Below are positions 45,085 to 54,292 of a stretch of DNA of 64,000 bases, one piece after another. Where the stretch lies: positions 1,612,001 to 1,676,000 of the forward strand of contig NC_016474.1 of assembly GCF_000226095.1 (NCBI RefSeq). The letters are read 5' to 3'. Numbering within the stretch: the first letter of the stretch is position 1; the number at the start of each line of letters is the position of its first letter. This DNA comes from Thermothelomyces thermophilus ATCC 42464. Taxonomy: Eukaryota > Ascomycota > Sordariomycetes > Sordariales > Chaetomiaceae. The notes under the pieces were generated by a model. That model had not been told where the DNA came from, made no database searches, and saw nothing but the letters and a program-made list of their open reading frames with translations. Both the position numbers and the translations under genes were made by a program.

Positions 45085-45113
45085 TACGGAGTACAGTACG
45101 TAGGTACTCCGTA
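45085..45113. repeat. Inverted pair of the dispersed motif
   Basis: TACGGAGTAC at 45085-45094 and GTACTCCGTA at 45104-45113 face each other around AGTACGTAG, an inverted repeat with 10-base arms able to form a stem-loop. Confidence 0.75.
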
Positions 45114-45882
45114 ACCATCTACCAAGCCAGGCAGGTAGAAACAATGCACTCTTTATTACCTATCATAGGTAGCTGAGGTACTGTATCTATGTATGTATGT
45201 ACGCTCCCACTATCTGGCCCCCGCATGGATGGAACCGAGGGCGTGGTAAAGGTGGGCTCCCCATTTTTTTCCAGCATTCCATCATCACTTCCTCCTTTCT
45301 TCGCGGTTCGCACATCAGCCCCAGTCGGCCCCGTCATTCTCGCCCGCCCTCGAGTAAAATCTCATTTTGCGGCAACCCTTGGGCACGCAGAGTAGCAGGC
45401 GCAGTTGCATCAAACGATAAGAGTAAGGTGTGACCGCTAGATACCAAGCTATACATGTCTTCTCTTTCTCACTCAATTCTATTACCTCGGAGGCTTGAGT
45501 TACTGTTTGTGTATACTTAGTGGACATTGCACGGGCAAAGGTAGGTTGTCGATAACCATGACCCCCAACATTCCAGGTGAGGGTCATGGCAGCCGCCAAA
45601 GCTCCCCTGCAGCTACCCCTCCATTCACCCATCCAACCTTCAGCTGCAACTCCCTTCCGAAAACACCTCACCATCTACCGCTCGAATCGTTAGGCATACA
45701 CACACTCTTCATCTTGGTAGAGCCAAGAGAAGATCTTGTTTTGTTTTGTTTTTTTTTCCACCCAGGCTAACCCTAAATCCGGAGCCGAGCCTTTGCTGGC
45801 CAAGTCTCCCAAGGTTCACCTGATCCACATCGACACCCCGCGAGAGAACTAGGTCGAGAAAAAAAAAAATAAACTACACACA

Positions 45883-46668
45883 ATGGGCGGACAAGCGAAC
45901 CTCTACTCGTTCCCGACCGTGGACGCCCTGGCCCCGGCCCTCCGCGCCTATGTCATCCACTGCCAGGATGCCGGCATCGCCCGCCACGGCGTGTTCAAGG
46001 TGGCCGTGTCCGGCGGCTCGCTCCCCAAGACGCTGGCCCAGGCGCTCCTGGCGTCGGCCACCTCGGAGGCCGACAAGGTGAGGTGGGACAAGTGGGAGAT
46101 CTTCTTCGCCGACGAGCGCGCCGTGCCCCTGGACCACGCCGACTCCAACTACGGGCTCCTGCGGGCGGAGCTGCTCGACAAGCTGCCCGCCGACGGCCCG
46201 CGGCCGGCCGTGCACCCGATCGACCCGTCCCTCCTCGACGACACGCAGGAGCTCGCCGACGGCTACGAGCAGGAGCTCGTCAAGAGCTTCGCCGGCCGCG
46301 ACTCGGTCCGCCTGCCCATCTTCGACCTGATCCTCCTCGGCTGCGGGCCCGACGGCCACACCTGCTCCCTCTTCCCCGGCCACGAGCTGCTGCGCGAGAC
46401 GGCCGCCTGGGTCGCCCCCATCGAGGACTCCCCCAAGCCGCCCCCGCGCCGGGTCACCCTCACCCTGCCCGTCGTGACGCACGCCGTCAAGGTTGCCTTC
46501 GTGGCCACGGGCGCCGGCAAGAAGGAGGTGATGAAGGAGATCTTCGAGCAGGGCAACGGCCTGCCCTGTGCCCTGGTCAACGAAGGGTGTGGCGAGCGGT
46601 GCAGCTGGTTCGTGGACAATGCGGCCGTCGAGGGCGTTACGTACCCTAGGAGGCCGTTCAGCTTGTGA
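45883..46668 (+). CDS. 6-phosphogluconolactonase
   Basis: Single exon of 261 residues, the usual length for the SOL/DevB family. It hydrolyses 6-phosphoglucono-1,5-lactone to 6-phosphogluconate, step two of the oxidative pentose phosphate pathway, in the cytosol. The sugar-binding loop VAVSGGSLPKTLAQAL (about residues 42-57), the WEIFFADERAVPLDHADSNYGLL block and GCGPDGHTCSLFPGH (about 155-169) are all intact. The C-terminus carries VAFVATGAGKKEVMKEIF. The leader just upstream is A-rich (a run of about 11 A at 45859-45870), and a T-rich tract precedes it, so a 5' leader intron is possible. Coding sequence is very GC-rich with C at third positions, which suggests high expression. Confidence 0.96.
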   Translation: MGGQANLYSFPTVDALAPALRAYVIHCQDAGIARHGVFKVAVSGGSLPKTLAQALLASATSEADKVRWDKWEIFFADERAVPLDHADSNYGLLRAELLDKLPADGPRPAVHPIDPSLLDDTQELADGYEQELVKSFAGRDSVRLPIFDLILLGCGPDGHTCSLFPGHELLRETAAWVAPIEDSPKPPPRRVTLTLPVVTHAVKVAFVATGAGKKEVMKEIFEQGNGLPCALVNEGCGERCSWFVDNAAVEGVTYPRRPFSL

Positions 46669-47409
46669 AGGAAGGGAGAGGTGGGATTGAGTAGGCGGAA
46701 GAAGAAGAGAAACATGAAGCGGTTACCAAGACACATTAGGGCAGGAATTTGCCTGAATTTGCTTATGTTTTAGGCGCCGGCTAGGTCAACGGCAAAGCAT
46801 GGCGGCATGACTCCGTGCGGGAGGGCACGGAAGGAGGGGGGGGAGGGGGGGAATACAGGGACGGACGGGTTAGCTCTCGTTAGCATTTGATATCCCAACG
46901 ATGCTATTATTTTACGTCACACTTGGCCAGGGAAACGGAGGTGGTCGTTGCCCTGGGTGCACCTCCTGAAACACACAGTGGACACTGCCTCCATTGACCC
47001 TCTTATCATCACCTGCCTGTTCTTGTGGGCCGTGTGTGATATTTTGTATCGGAGTCCTGCTCTGTTGACCAAGCCACTCACGAGACGAGACGCACCTCTT
47101 CTACCATTTGTATTTTGCGTTTGCGCGTGTACGAGATGGCGCCACCGTGTGTTTAGTACACAGCAACTATTCTTTACAGAGACGCTTCTGTCAACCTTCT
47201 CGTGAGGTTGAAAGCTTATCGGCTAGCCTCGTTGCCAGGCATACGAAGCTAGAACGAGATCACCAGACAGGGACAAGAATGGAGGAACAGGCCTATCCAA
47301 CATTGCAAATCGCAAGCAATCACACCACCTGCTACCCTTATCTCTCACAGCACCGCACTACCCCCCTGTTCCCTCCCTTCCCCCCAATTTTCTCCCGGTC
47401 TTTCCCCTG
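46669..47409. other. Intergenic between convergent genes
   Basis: 3' regions of the lactonase and GH76 genes; G runs at 46836-46850. No gene seen. Confidence 0.6.
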
Positions 47410-48914
47410 TCAGACCACAGCGACCAGCAGCCCGACCGCGCTCGCCTGCTTCCCGATTGTCGAGTTCCTGAAGGGCGGCCCTGCCCAGCCGACGTCGTAC
47501 AGGTCTGTCGCCTGCTCCCGCGCGTTGACGTACGCGCTCTGGGCGTTCCGCTCCAGGTACGCCCGGTAAGGCCGGCTGCCGTCCGGGACGGCCGCGTCGA
47601 GCTCGGCCAGGTTGTACGCCAGGACGCCCTTGAAGACCTGCTGGTCATGGTTGCACCCGTCCGGCTCGTCGGGCTTGCAGGACGCCTCCGTCAGGACGCC
47701 CCCGCCGCCTTCGCCGTCGTATGGGGAGCTGAGCTGCGGATTGGTGCTGCCGTCGTTGGAGAGGACCGCGTCGGCGATGGCGCGGGCCGAGGTCAGGTAG
47801 CTCTCGGAGGAGGTGGCACGGTAGAGTTCTGTGATTCGGGGAAGGGGGGGGGGGGAGGAATACGAATGGTTTAGTCAGAAGGCAGGCCGTGATTGCTGGG
47901 GCGTAGACGAACAGGAAAGGGGGGGAAAGTGGCGAGAACGGACCGACGAGGGCGCCGAGAATGACGCCTTGGTTGTAGGTCCAGACGGGCAGCCTATTGT
48001 TGTAGCAGGCCCCGTTGCTGGAAGCGGCTAGTCCATCGTTGATCAGGTTGTCGCCCTTGATCATGCCCGATCTTTGGAACCAGGTCCAGGCGGTTTCCGC
48101 TCGAGAAAGGTACTTGGTATCGTTGGCGATGCGGTTGTGCAGGGAGGCCGCGAGCTTGATGTAGAGCTCGTTTGCGATGGCGTTCTTGTATGTCTTGGTT
48201 TTGGTGTCGACATATATTCCACCACCGCAAGGGAAGGAAGTCCAGTATTTGTACATAAAGGTCTCGTCCTCGGTCGCGATGTTGAGGTAGGTGCTGTTGC
48301 CCGTCAGGTCGTACATCCGAATCATGGCGAGCCCCCCTGTCAACGATGTCAGCCAAAAGGCTCCTTCTCTGGGCGTGTCCAGGGCATTCTCGAAGCAGAG
48401 TCACGGTCTCGGGGTCACAAGGAGACTCCCAGAACGGCATCCAAGACGCAGAGCGCACAGATTCTTGCTTACACCATCCCGTATCGTCAGTCGAGTCGGC
48501 GCGGAACTCGCCACCGTTCTGCGGATGTTGGGTTCTCTGTACCCGGATTATGTTCTCAACTTGACCCAGGTAATCGCCGGTACCTGTCTTGCGCATGTAG
48601 TCTATGACAGCGGTGAGAGCTACGCCGCTGAGCCACCACGGGTCACCTGGCGACCAGATTGCCTGCGCGGAGGAATAGAACTTCTTGTTCATGGCCTCGA
48701 TGGCCGACCTTGCTGCTGCTCGGATATCGAAGTCTAGCCTCGGCTGCAGGTACCTGGTCTCGGATGGCGAAGGGCCAGTCGCCGCGGCATCGCTGTAGGG
48801 CTCAGGGGCTGCTTCGACTGCTTCGTGCTGGGTATCGATGCGACGGGCAACTCCTTGGGCTAGCCACGATTGACTGAACCCTCCGAAGATTGTGAGGAAC
48901 AAACGAGGCTTCAT
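47410..48914 (-). CDS. Secreted glycoside hydrolase family 76 (alpha-1,6-mannanase)
   Basis: Three exons: 48473-48914, 47944-48336 and 47410-47828, giving 417 residues. Residues 1-23 (MKPRLFLTIFGGFSQSWLAQGVA) form a signal peptide. The catalytic region contains ADSTDDTGWWG at about residues 139-149; the adjacent Asp pair is the nucleophile/acid pair of GH76. Other family marks are WSPGDPWWLSGVALTAVIDY, GGGIYVDTKTKTYKNAIANELY and GACYNNRLPVWTYNQGVILGALVELYRAT. GH76 enzymes act on alpha-1,6-mannan backbones; the fungal Dfg5/Dcw1 branch crosslinks GPI-proteins to the cell wall. Here no GPI attachment tail is obvious (the end is ASAVGLLVAVV), so secretion as a soluble hydrolase is more likely. 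Introns join DDTGW to WGLAM and ALV to ELY. Confidence 0.9.
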
Positions 48915-51030
48915 GATACTGCGTGCTTTCGCTTCAAGGCCTCTCCTGCTTGAACAGAGCAGTGATGATGAGAGGCCATCGCGAACGGTGAAGTGTATAG
49001 CGTCTCAACCCATCTTACATAGCATTCTGAGAGCCAAAGCGTCGCGGTCCTCGTTGGCCAAGCGAACCGTACCAGCAAAGCCTCATGACTGTGCGCATCC
49101 TCGTGTTTATGTCTCCAGGGAGGCAGCCAAGCAGCACGGAAGCTATACACGTCCTGTTGGAAGCCACGAGGTAACAGTCGAACCCCTCGTAACCACCTAC
49201 CACGCCGTCACAGATTGCTAGCTAACCGTGAGCTTGAGGGGGACTCTGAGAGAGGCCTTCCAGAGGCTGTGATTCCCTGGCAGACCACTCACCGTGTGCC
49301 CGCGCAACAGCGTGTTTGAATTTGCATAGGTGTAAGTGAAGGCATCTTCTCTACTCAAAAAAGAGATTAACTGCCATGCAGTAACACCTTATCTCGTTGG
49401 CTCTATAGAGGGAATTTGAAGGCAAGGGCCCGAAAATGCCCACCTTCGTCGCAGCGCCGATGAGATCACTTCAGCGCAGTGAAGACGACCATGGCAGCGG
49501 CCTGTGCAGAGCGCGCAGACTATGGTTCATTGCGGTTGGGCGTTGCGCAAAATGCGAAGCATTCGTGCACCGCACTGCTGCGGCCATTGCAGCACTCGTA
49601 TTCGCCCGTGTCAGGAAGATGCGACAGGAGGACATAGAGTGACACCAGCACGATCCTTGTTTGCATGCCCAGCGTCGGAAGCGGACTGCGTGCATTCACG
49701 GCCGGGAACTCTTTGCCCTAAAAGGAAATTTAAAGGTGTCTATCAAAGGAGGGTATGTACATACAAAGGATTTTGGCGGAATATGGCCGAGCACTTGCCT
49801 GGGATGCCAGGATTCACTGATGCTAGGCAGCGTGCTTCCCAATTCAGCCTGGATCCATCTGAACCCCAACAGTATTACTCAGACAAATTCGAAAAGTATC
49901 AAGCCACCGAATCGAAGACTGCAATGGCAAAGCTCACACCGAGCCCGATTGTTGACGATTTGGTTGTCTCATCATGGATTTCTGTCCGCGGCCCTTTGCT
50001 CTTCACATCCTTATCACAAAGCACGGTGAGCATCAAGGCCTGAAGAGTGGAGGAGATCTTGTTCCTGCCCTGACCAGCAGCTTCCCGTTCTCCTTTCCTT
50101 CCTGTGCGGAATATTTCGAGGAGTCAGTCCTTCCGTTCCTCTTTCCTGCTAATTCTTTGTTTCGCCGCGGAGCCTCGGGAAAGACTCATCCCGTCCTTGC
50201 AAGGTCGTCGGAATTCCGGACACCGGGGGGGGGCTTTGAGCCGAGTCCGCAGCATCCGCTCATTCCGCAACCACCTGCAACCTTTCACATTGTGGGGTGT
50301 GTCGGCTCCCAATGAGCGTCGGATGGGTTCATGACAAGGGGAAATCTGCCCCATCCAATCCCCATCAAGAAAACCGCGTATGTGCAGTACACTCTGCACG
50401 CGCCATTCCCGCTGCCAACGACTTCTCACGTCGAATCCCGCTTCTTCAGCAGACCCCTGACCCGTCTGGTTTTTGGGAAGGCGCTTGAAACGGCCCCCCT
50501 GTCATCAAAAGTCTGGTCTTGGCTCGTCCCTCTCGCTGGCCAGTCGCTGTTTCAGCTAGTCAGGGACCAGGGGCCGAGGCGATCGTCTAGTGTAATCTGA
50601 GCCCTGTCGGGTTTTGCCTGTTGCATCACTGCAGAAGATCCGAAAATCTGGTCACCATCCTGCTCTAGTGCGCTTCTTTCTGCAGCAGCTGTCGATACTT
50701 GTACTCCGTATATCCTTTCTGCTCTCGCCCCGCGTCTGCGCCTCAGGCCTGTCCGGGTCCAGACTGACGGCTCCAGCTGCACATCGACTGGACGAAACGC
50801 CCACCCTGTCGTTAGCACGTCGTCGCATATCAGGAGTCAGGATATGGTGGTCGACCGGCTCCATCTTTGTGCGACGACAGATGCCCTTGAGACGCGTGTC
50901 TGAGAACAACGAGCAGGATCACTCCCGACGCCCAGGGGCACAGCAGAGCCCGTCGGCGTGATAGCAGCTGGCCAGCTATACCATCCACGACTGATTGTGC
51001 CAGGGGGTTTATACGGATTCGAAAGACAAG
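48915..51030. other. Intergenic between divergent genes, 2.1 kb
   Basis: Shared upstream region of the GH76 gene (minus) and the proline-rich protein gene (plus). A 179-codon frame at 49504-50043 shows no conserved pattern and was not accepted. One GTACTCCGTA motif copy at 50701-50710. Confidence 0.55.
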
Positions 51031-53388
51031 ATGGTGGGAGCAGCAACCTTGGAGCCCCCAAAATCCGGGCGGTCTCGATTTTCGAAAGCTCTTCCTCCTC
51101 CACCTTCTTTGCCAACGTTTGACTTTGAGTCGGAATTTGATCTTTCACCGCCGGCTTCTGAGAAGGCCCTGCCTCAACCGCACCCCACGGCTCCGCTGCC
51201 TCCCGTACCGCCACCGAAGAGTGAGGTCCAAACAACGGGGGAAACCACCATGGCTGCAGTAGCCAAACCACGGGACTCTCCGTTACCTTCCTTGCCCCCT
51301 AAGCTCACCGGGCCACCGCTTAGGAGCATCCCGCGGCGGCCCGTTGCAGCTCCCGTTACCTCAACTTCAGCTCTTTCCCCAACTCCCTCTCCGGCCGCGG
51401 CATCCCCAAACCCGCTGCCCTCACCCGGAGGTTCTATCTCGAGTCTCCTATCTGCGTACTCTGACCACACGGACGATGAACCACTGTCGGCATCAGCAGA
51501 TTCGCCCGAGGGCATTCTTGACCCGAAAAGTGACTATTCGGTTGTGTCACCAAACCTGGACGTGCAGAAAGGCAGCGCAGTGGCCGGATCACCAACGCGT
51601 GGCTTACCATCATTGCCATCTGATCAGGATGCGCAGAAGCAAGAGCCCCGTGGCCGGGTGTTCGAGGGAGATGACAAAGAATTACCACCGCCGCCGCCTT
51701 TGAAAGATTCCCAGAGGAGCCTTTCCAGGCCTCGAACGCCTCCCGATCTGCAACAACAAATTACACAACCGTCCGCGTCTACAGACGCCGGATCACCCTC
51801 GGGGAAAGGCTCTCCACAGCAGGGGGAGCTCTGGAGGCGGCGATCGCTCAAGGCTGACAAAAACTTGGTTGTCCCGGACCTCAAACTGGTTTCCAGTCAC
51901 GGTTCCACTGCTGCGTCAGCTCAAAACTCCTCGCAGAGCAGCTATAGCGGTCAGAGCGGCCTGGAATCACAACCGTTGCCACCCCCTCCTCCCAAGAGCA
52001 ACCCGGAGCCATCCAAACCAGCCCCAGCGCAGCGACCCCCTCCACGTGGTGCCAACGGGGGCTTGCCTGGGCGGAATATTCGGCCTGCACGTAGCGAAGA
52101 GCCCGCAGCGCAGGGGGAAGGAAGCATGGGACAAGAAGGGTCACGGGTCAAGGAGAACCTAGAAACTGTGAAGAGGGGACGAAGCGGAGAGGAGGAGTTG
52201 AGCAGTCAGGGAACCGGACCAGCCGCCACGGTCAGTTCGGCAGCATCGGCGGCCGTCTCCTCAGCCTCGGCTGCACGTCTGCCGACGCCCGAGCACGGGG
52301 TTAACGATGCTCACAGCCCGCTGCCAGATACGGCTGTCTCGCCGATGTCCCCGGCGTCATCACCCAGACCTGCAGGCGAAACGAAGCCGATCACTCGGAA
52401 AGCCGTTGGGGCCCCAGGAGCTCAGCTACGCCATGCCAAGAGTTCCCAGTCTCTGGCACCGGGTCCGGAAGGCACGGGGCTAGGCGTGCGGTCGCCTGCC
52501 GGCCTCCCAATGTCTCCGAGACCTGATGTAAACCAGATCCAGAAGCAGACGCAACCCCCGGCGCCGCCCGGGGTCGACAACAGCAAGGCTTCCAGCCAGG
52601 AGCAGATCCTCCCCGTATCTCCGACGCCAGACCGAGACCAGACTTCAAGCCAGAAACATTACATCCCTTACTCACCTCCGGCTGATCAAAACAAGGCCTC
52701 GGCTCCAGCCCAGCCTGCAGCCCCGTCTCCCCAGAGCGACGAAGTTGCACGGTCGTCCCCTGCCGCTCCAACCGGAGCATCATCGGGCAACACATCAACC
52801 CAGTTCGCAGCCCGGCAGACACCCTACCCCCAAGATCCAATCCGCGAACCCATCCGGCCGCGCGCCTTCTCTGAAACAGAGTCCATCGAAACCGTAAAAC
52901 CGCGGCAACAGTATGAAATACCGCCTGTCCTCATCGACTCCTTCCCTTCCGCCGATTCCACTTCCACCCTAGGAGGAGGCGAACTCCTCCCCCTCCGCGA
53001 GCCGGACCCCAATGAACCAGATCATACGGATCACCCGGGGGCGGCTCGGTTCCCGCGCGGGTGGTACACCCCTCTGCCGGCGGACACGATCCCGGACGCT
53101 AGGCCGCTGACACAGCGGCACTATGACTGCCTGACGCAGCACCGGTACATGACGGCCAACAGACAGCGCACCAACCCGGTCGCGTGCCGGACGTGCGGAC
53201 ACAAGGACCGCAATGCCGAGTGCTACATATGCAGCGCGTGCTACCTGAACGTGTGCTCCGGGTGTGTGGCAGTCATCCGTCGGTGTAAGGGGGACCTGAG
53301 GGCTGTTTTGAAAGAGGTCGAGAAGGGGGGAAGTAGGGGGAGCAGGGTGAGCGGGGGGAACGGGGAGAGGAATGTTGGTCAGTATTAA
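51031..53388 (+). CDS. Proline-rich protein with a C-terminal cysteine-rich zinc-binding-type domain
   Basis: Single exon of 785 residues. Residues 1 to about 660 are disordered, with many PPPP and SPxP segments (LPPPPSLP, ELPPPPPLKDSQ, SQPLPPPPPKSNPEPSKPAP), suggesting SH3/WW-ligand sites. The C-terminal ~90 residues are ordered: FPRGWYTPLPADTIPDARPLTQRHYDCLTQHRYMTANRQRTNPVA, followed by a cysteine array C-x2-C-x8-C-x2-C-x2-C-x4-C-x2-C (CRTCGHKDRNAECYIC onward, about residues 727-753). That spacing suits two zinc ions. I do not recognise a named family; it looks like a fungal-specific adaptor with a small zinc domain. The ATG at 51031 precedes the first proline-rich block; another in frame at 50995 is possible. 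Confidence 0.75.
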   Translation: MVGAATLEPPKSGRSRFSKALPPPPSLPTFDFESEFDLSPPASEKALPQPHPTAPLPPVPPPKSEVQTTGETTMAAVAKPRDSPLPSLPPKLTGPPLRSIPRRPVAAPVTSTSALSPTPSPAAASPNPLPSPGGSISSLLSAYSDHTDDEPLSASADSPEGILDPKSDYSVVSPNLDVQKGSAVAGSPTRGLPSLPSDQDAQKQEPRGRVFEGDDKELPPPPPLKDSQRSLSRPRTPPDLQQQITQPSASTDAGSPSGKGSPQQGELWRRRSLKADKNLVVPDLKLVSSHGSTAASAQNSSQSSYSGQSGLESQPLPPPPPKSNPEPSKPAPAQRPPPRGANGGLPGRNIRPARSEEPAAQGEGSMGQEGSRVKENLETVKRGRSGEEELSSQGTGPAATVSSAASAAVSSASAARLPTPEHGVNDAHSPLPDTAVSPMSPASSPRPAGETKPITRKAVGAPGAQLRHAKSSQSLAPGPEGTGLGVRSPAGLPMSPRPDVNQIQKQTQPPAPPGVDNSKASSQEQILPVSPTPDRDQTSSQKHYIPYSPPADQNKASAPAQPAAPSPQSDEVARSSPAAPTGASSGNTSTQFAARQTPYPQDPIREPIRPRAFSETESIETVKPRQQYEIPPVLIDSFPSADSTSTLGGGELLPLREPDPNEPDHTDHPGAARFPRGWYTPLPADTIPDARPLTQRHYDCLTQHRYMTANRQRTNPVACRTCGHKDRNAECYICSACYLNVCSGCVAVIRRCKGDLRAVLKEVEKGGSRGSRVSGGNGERNVGQY

Positions 53389-54292
53389 GGGAAAAAAAAA
53401 AAGGGCCGGACCGGGGATGCGGGAGGGGTAGGGGGGGTTATTATGGTTTGCTGACTACCGAAACTGGGTGCTCGGCGCCACCATTCTTCTTCTTTCCCTT
53501 CTCTTTTTGAAATTATTTCTTCGCTTCGCCGTCTCTCTGAGACGTCTGTGGTTGTTTTGGCCCTTGGTTGGGTTTGCGCGGCAGTTGGCGGCGCATGACG
53601 AGTGAAGATATGTACTGTATAGTCTATGATGCAAAAAGGGAAAAGGTCGATGGTCTCTGAAGGGATATTTTCGGTCGGAGCATATATACGGAAGTGTATA
53701 AGGGATGCGATTCTTTGGTATAGTTTACGCGCCGGGCGAGGAAGCAGCTAGTTATATCGATATCGCAGAATGAGGCTATGTTCGTCCCTGTGCATACCTT
53801 TTCGAGCAGATGCGGTACCGGAGCCGTGGTTGCCGTATCTTGAACCTGCGTTCCTTCCTCCGTTCTCCCGTATCGTAAGATGCTTTCTAGTACGAGCCCA
53901 CTACTACGCTATTGTGTGTTCAGATTAGAGAAGGAGGTAATCCGCGTCGGTGGACCCTGGTTGATTGAGATGTCGAACTGCCGGCAAATGCAACCGACCG
54001 CCCTGCAAGGCGAGGGCTGAAGCCAAGAAGCGCGGAACGCCTCAGTACAGGGGCTCGCTTTAACTACTGGGGTACTGTACTGTACAGGACATACCGTACA
54101 TACATACAGTAGGGTCACGTCACTAGCGCTCCAAATGTCAGCCGCCAATCGCCAACCACAAATCAACGAAGATCCATCCACATGCGACTCGACAAATAAA
54201 TCTGAATAAACAATAAACAAAGCCACACTACAAGTCAATACTTTCGTCATTCATTACGGGATAAACCCGTTGAAGCACCAACGCAAGGACTG
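53389..54292. other. Intergenic between two plus-strand genes
   Basis: No gene seen. It holds a GTACTGTACTGTACAG-type palindromic cluster (54072-54112) about 190 bases upstream of the next start codon. Confidence 0.6.

Larger units (their letters stand above)
43644..45882. other. Intergenic between divergent genes, 2.2 kb
   Basis: Shared upstream DNA of PHO13 (minus) and the 6-phosphogluconolactonase gene (plus). No gene supported. It is the richest interval for the dispersed motif family: 43739-43749, 44096-44106, 44163-44173, 45085-45094 and 45104-45113. Confidence 0.6.

Noticed and set aside
45874-46482. 202-codon open frame on the minus strand over the lactonase gene
   Set aside because: It is a GC3-driven shadow of the 6-phosphogluconolactonase gene, which has all its family motifs.
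49504-50043. 179-codon open frame
   Set aside because: No hydrophobic, domain or low-complexity pattern expected of a real gene, weak start context, and no supporting splice sites.
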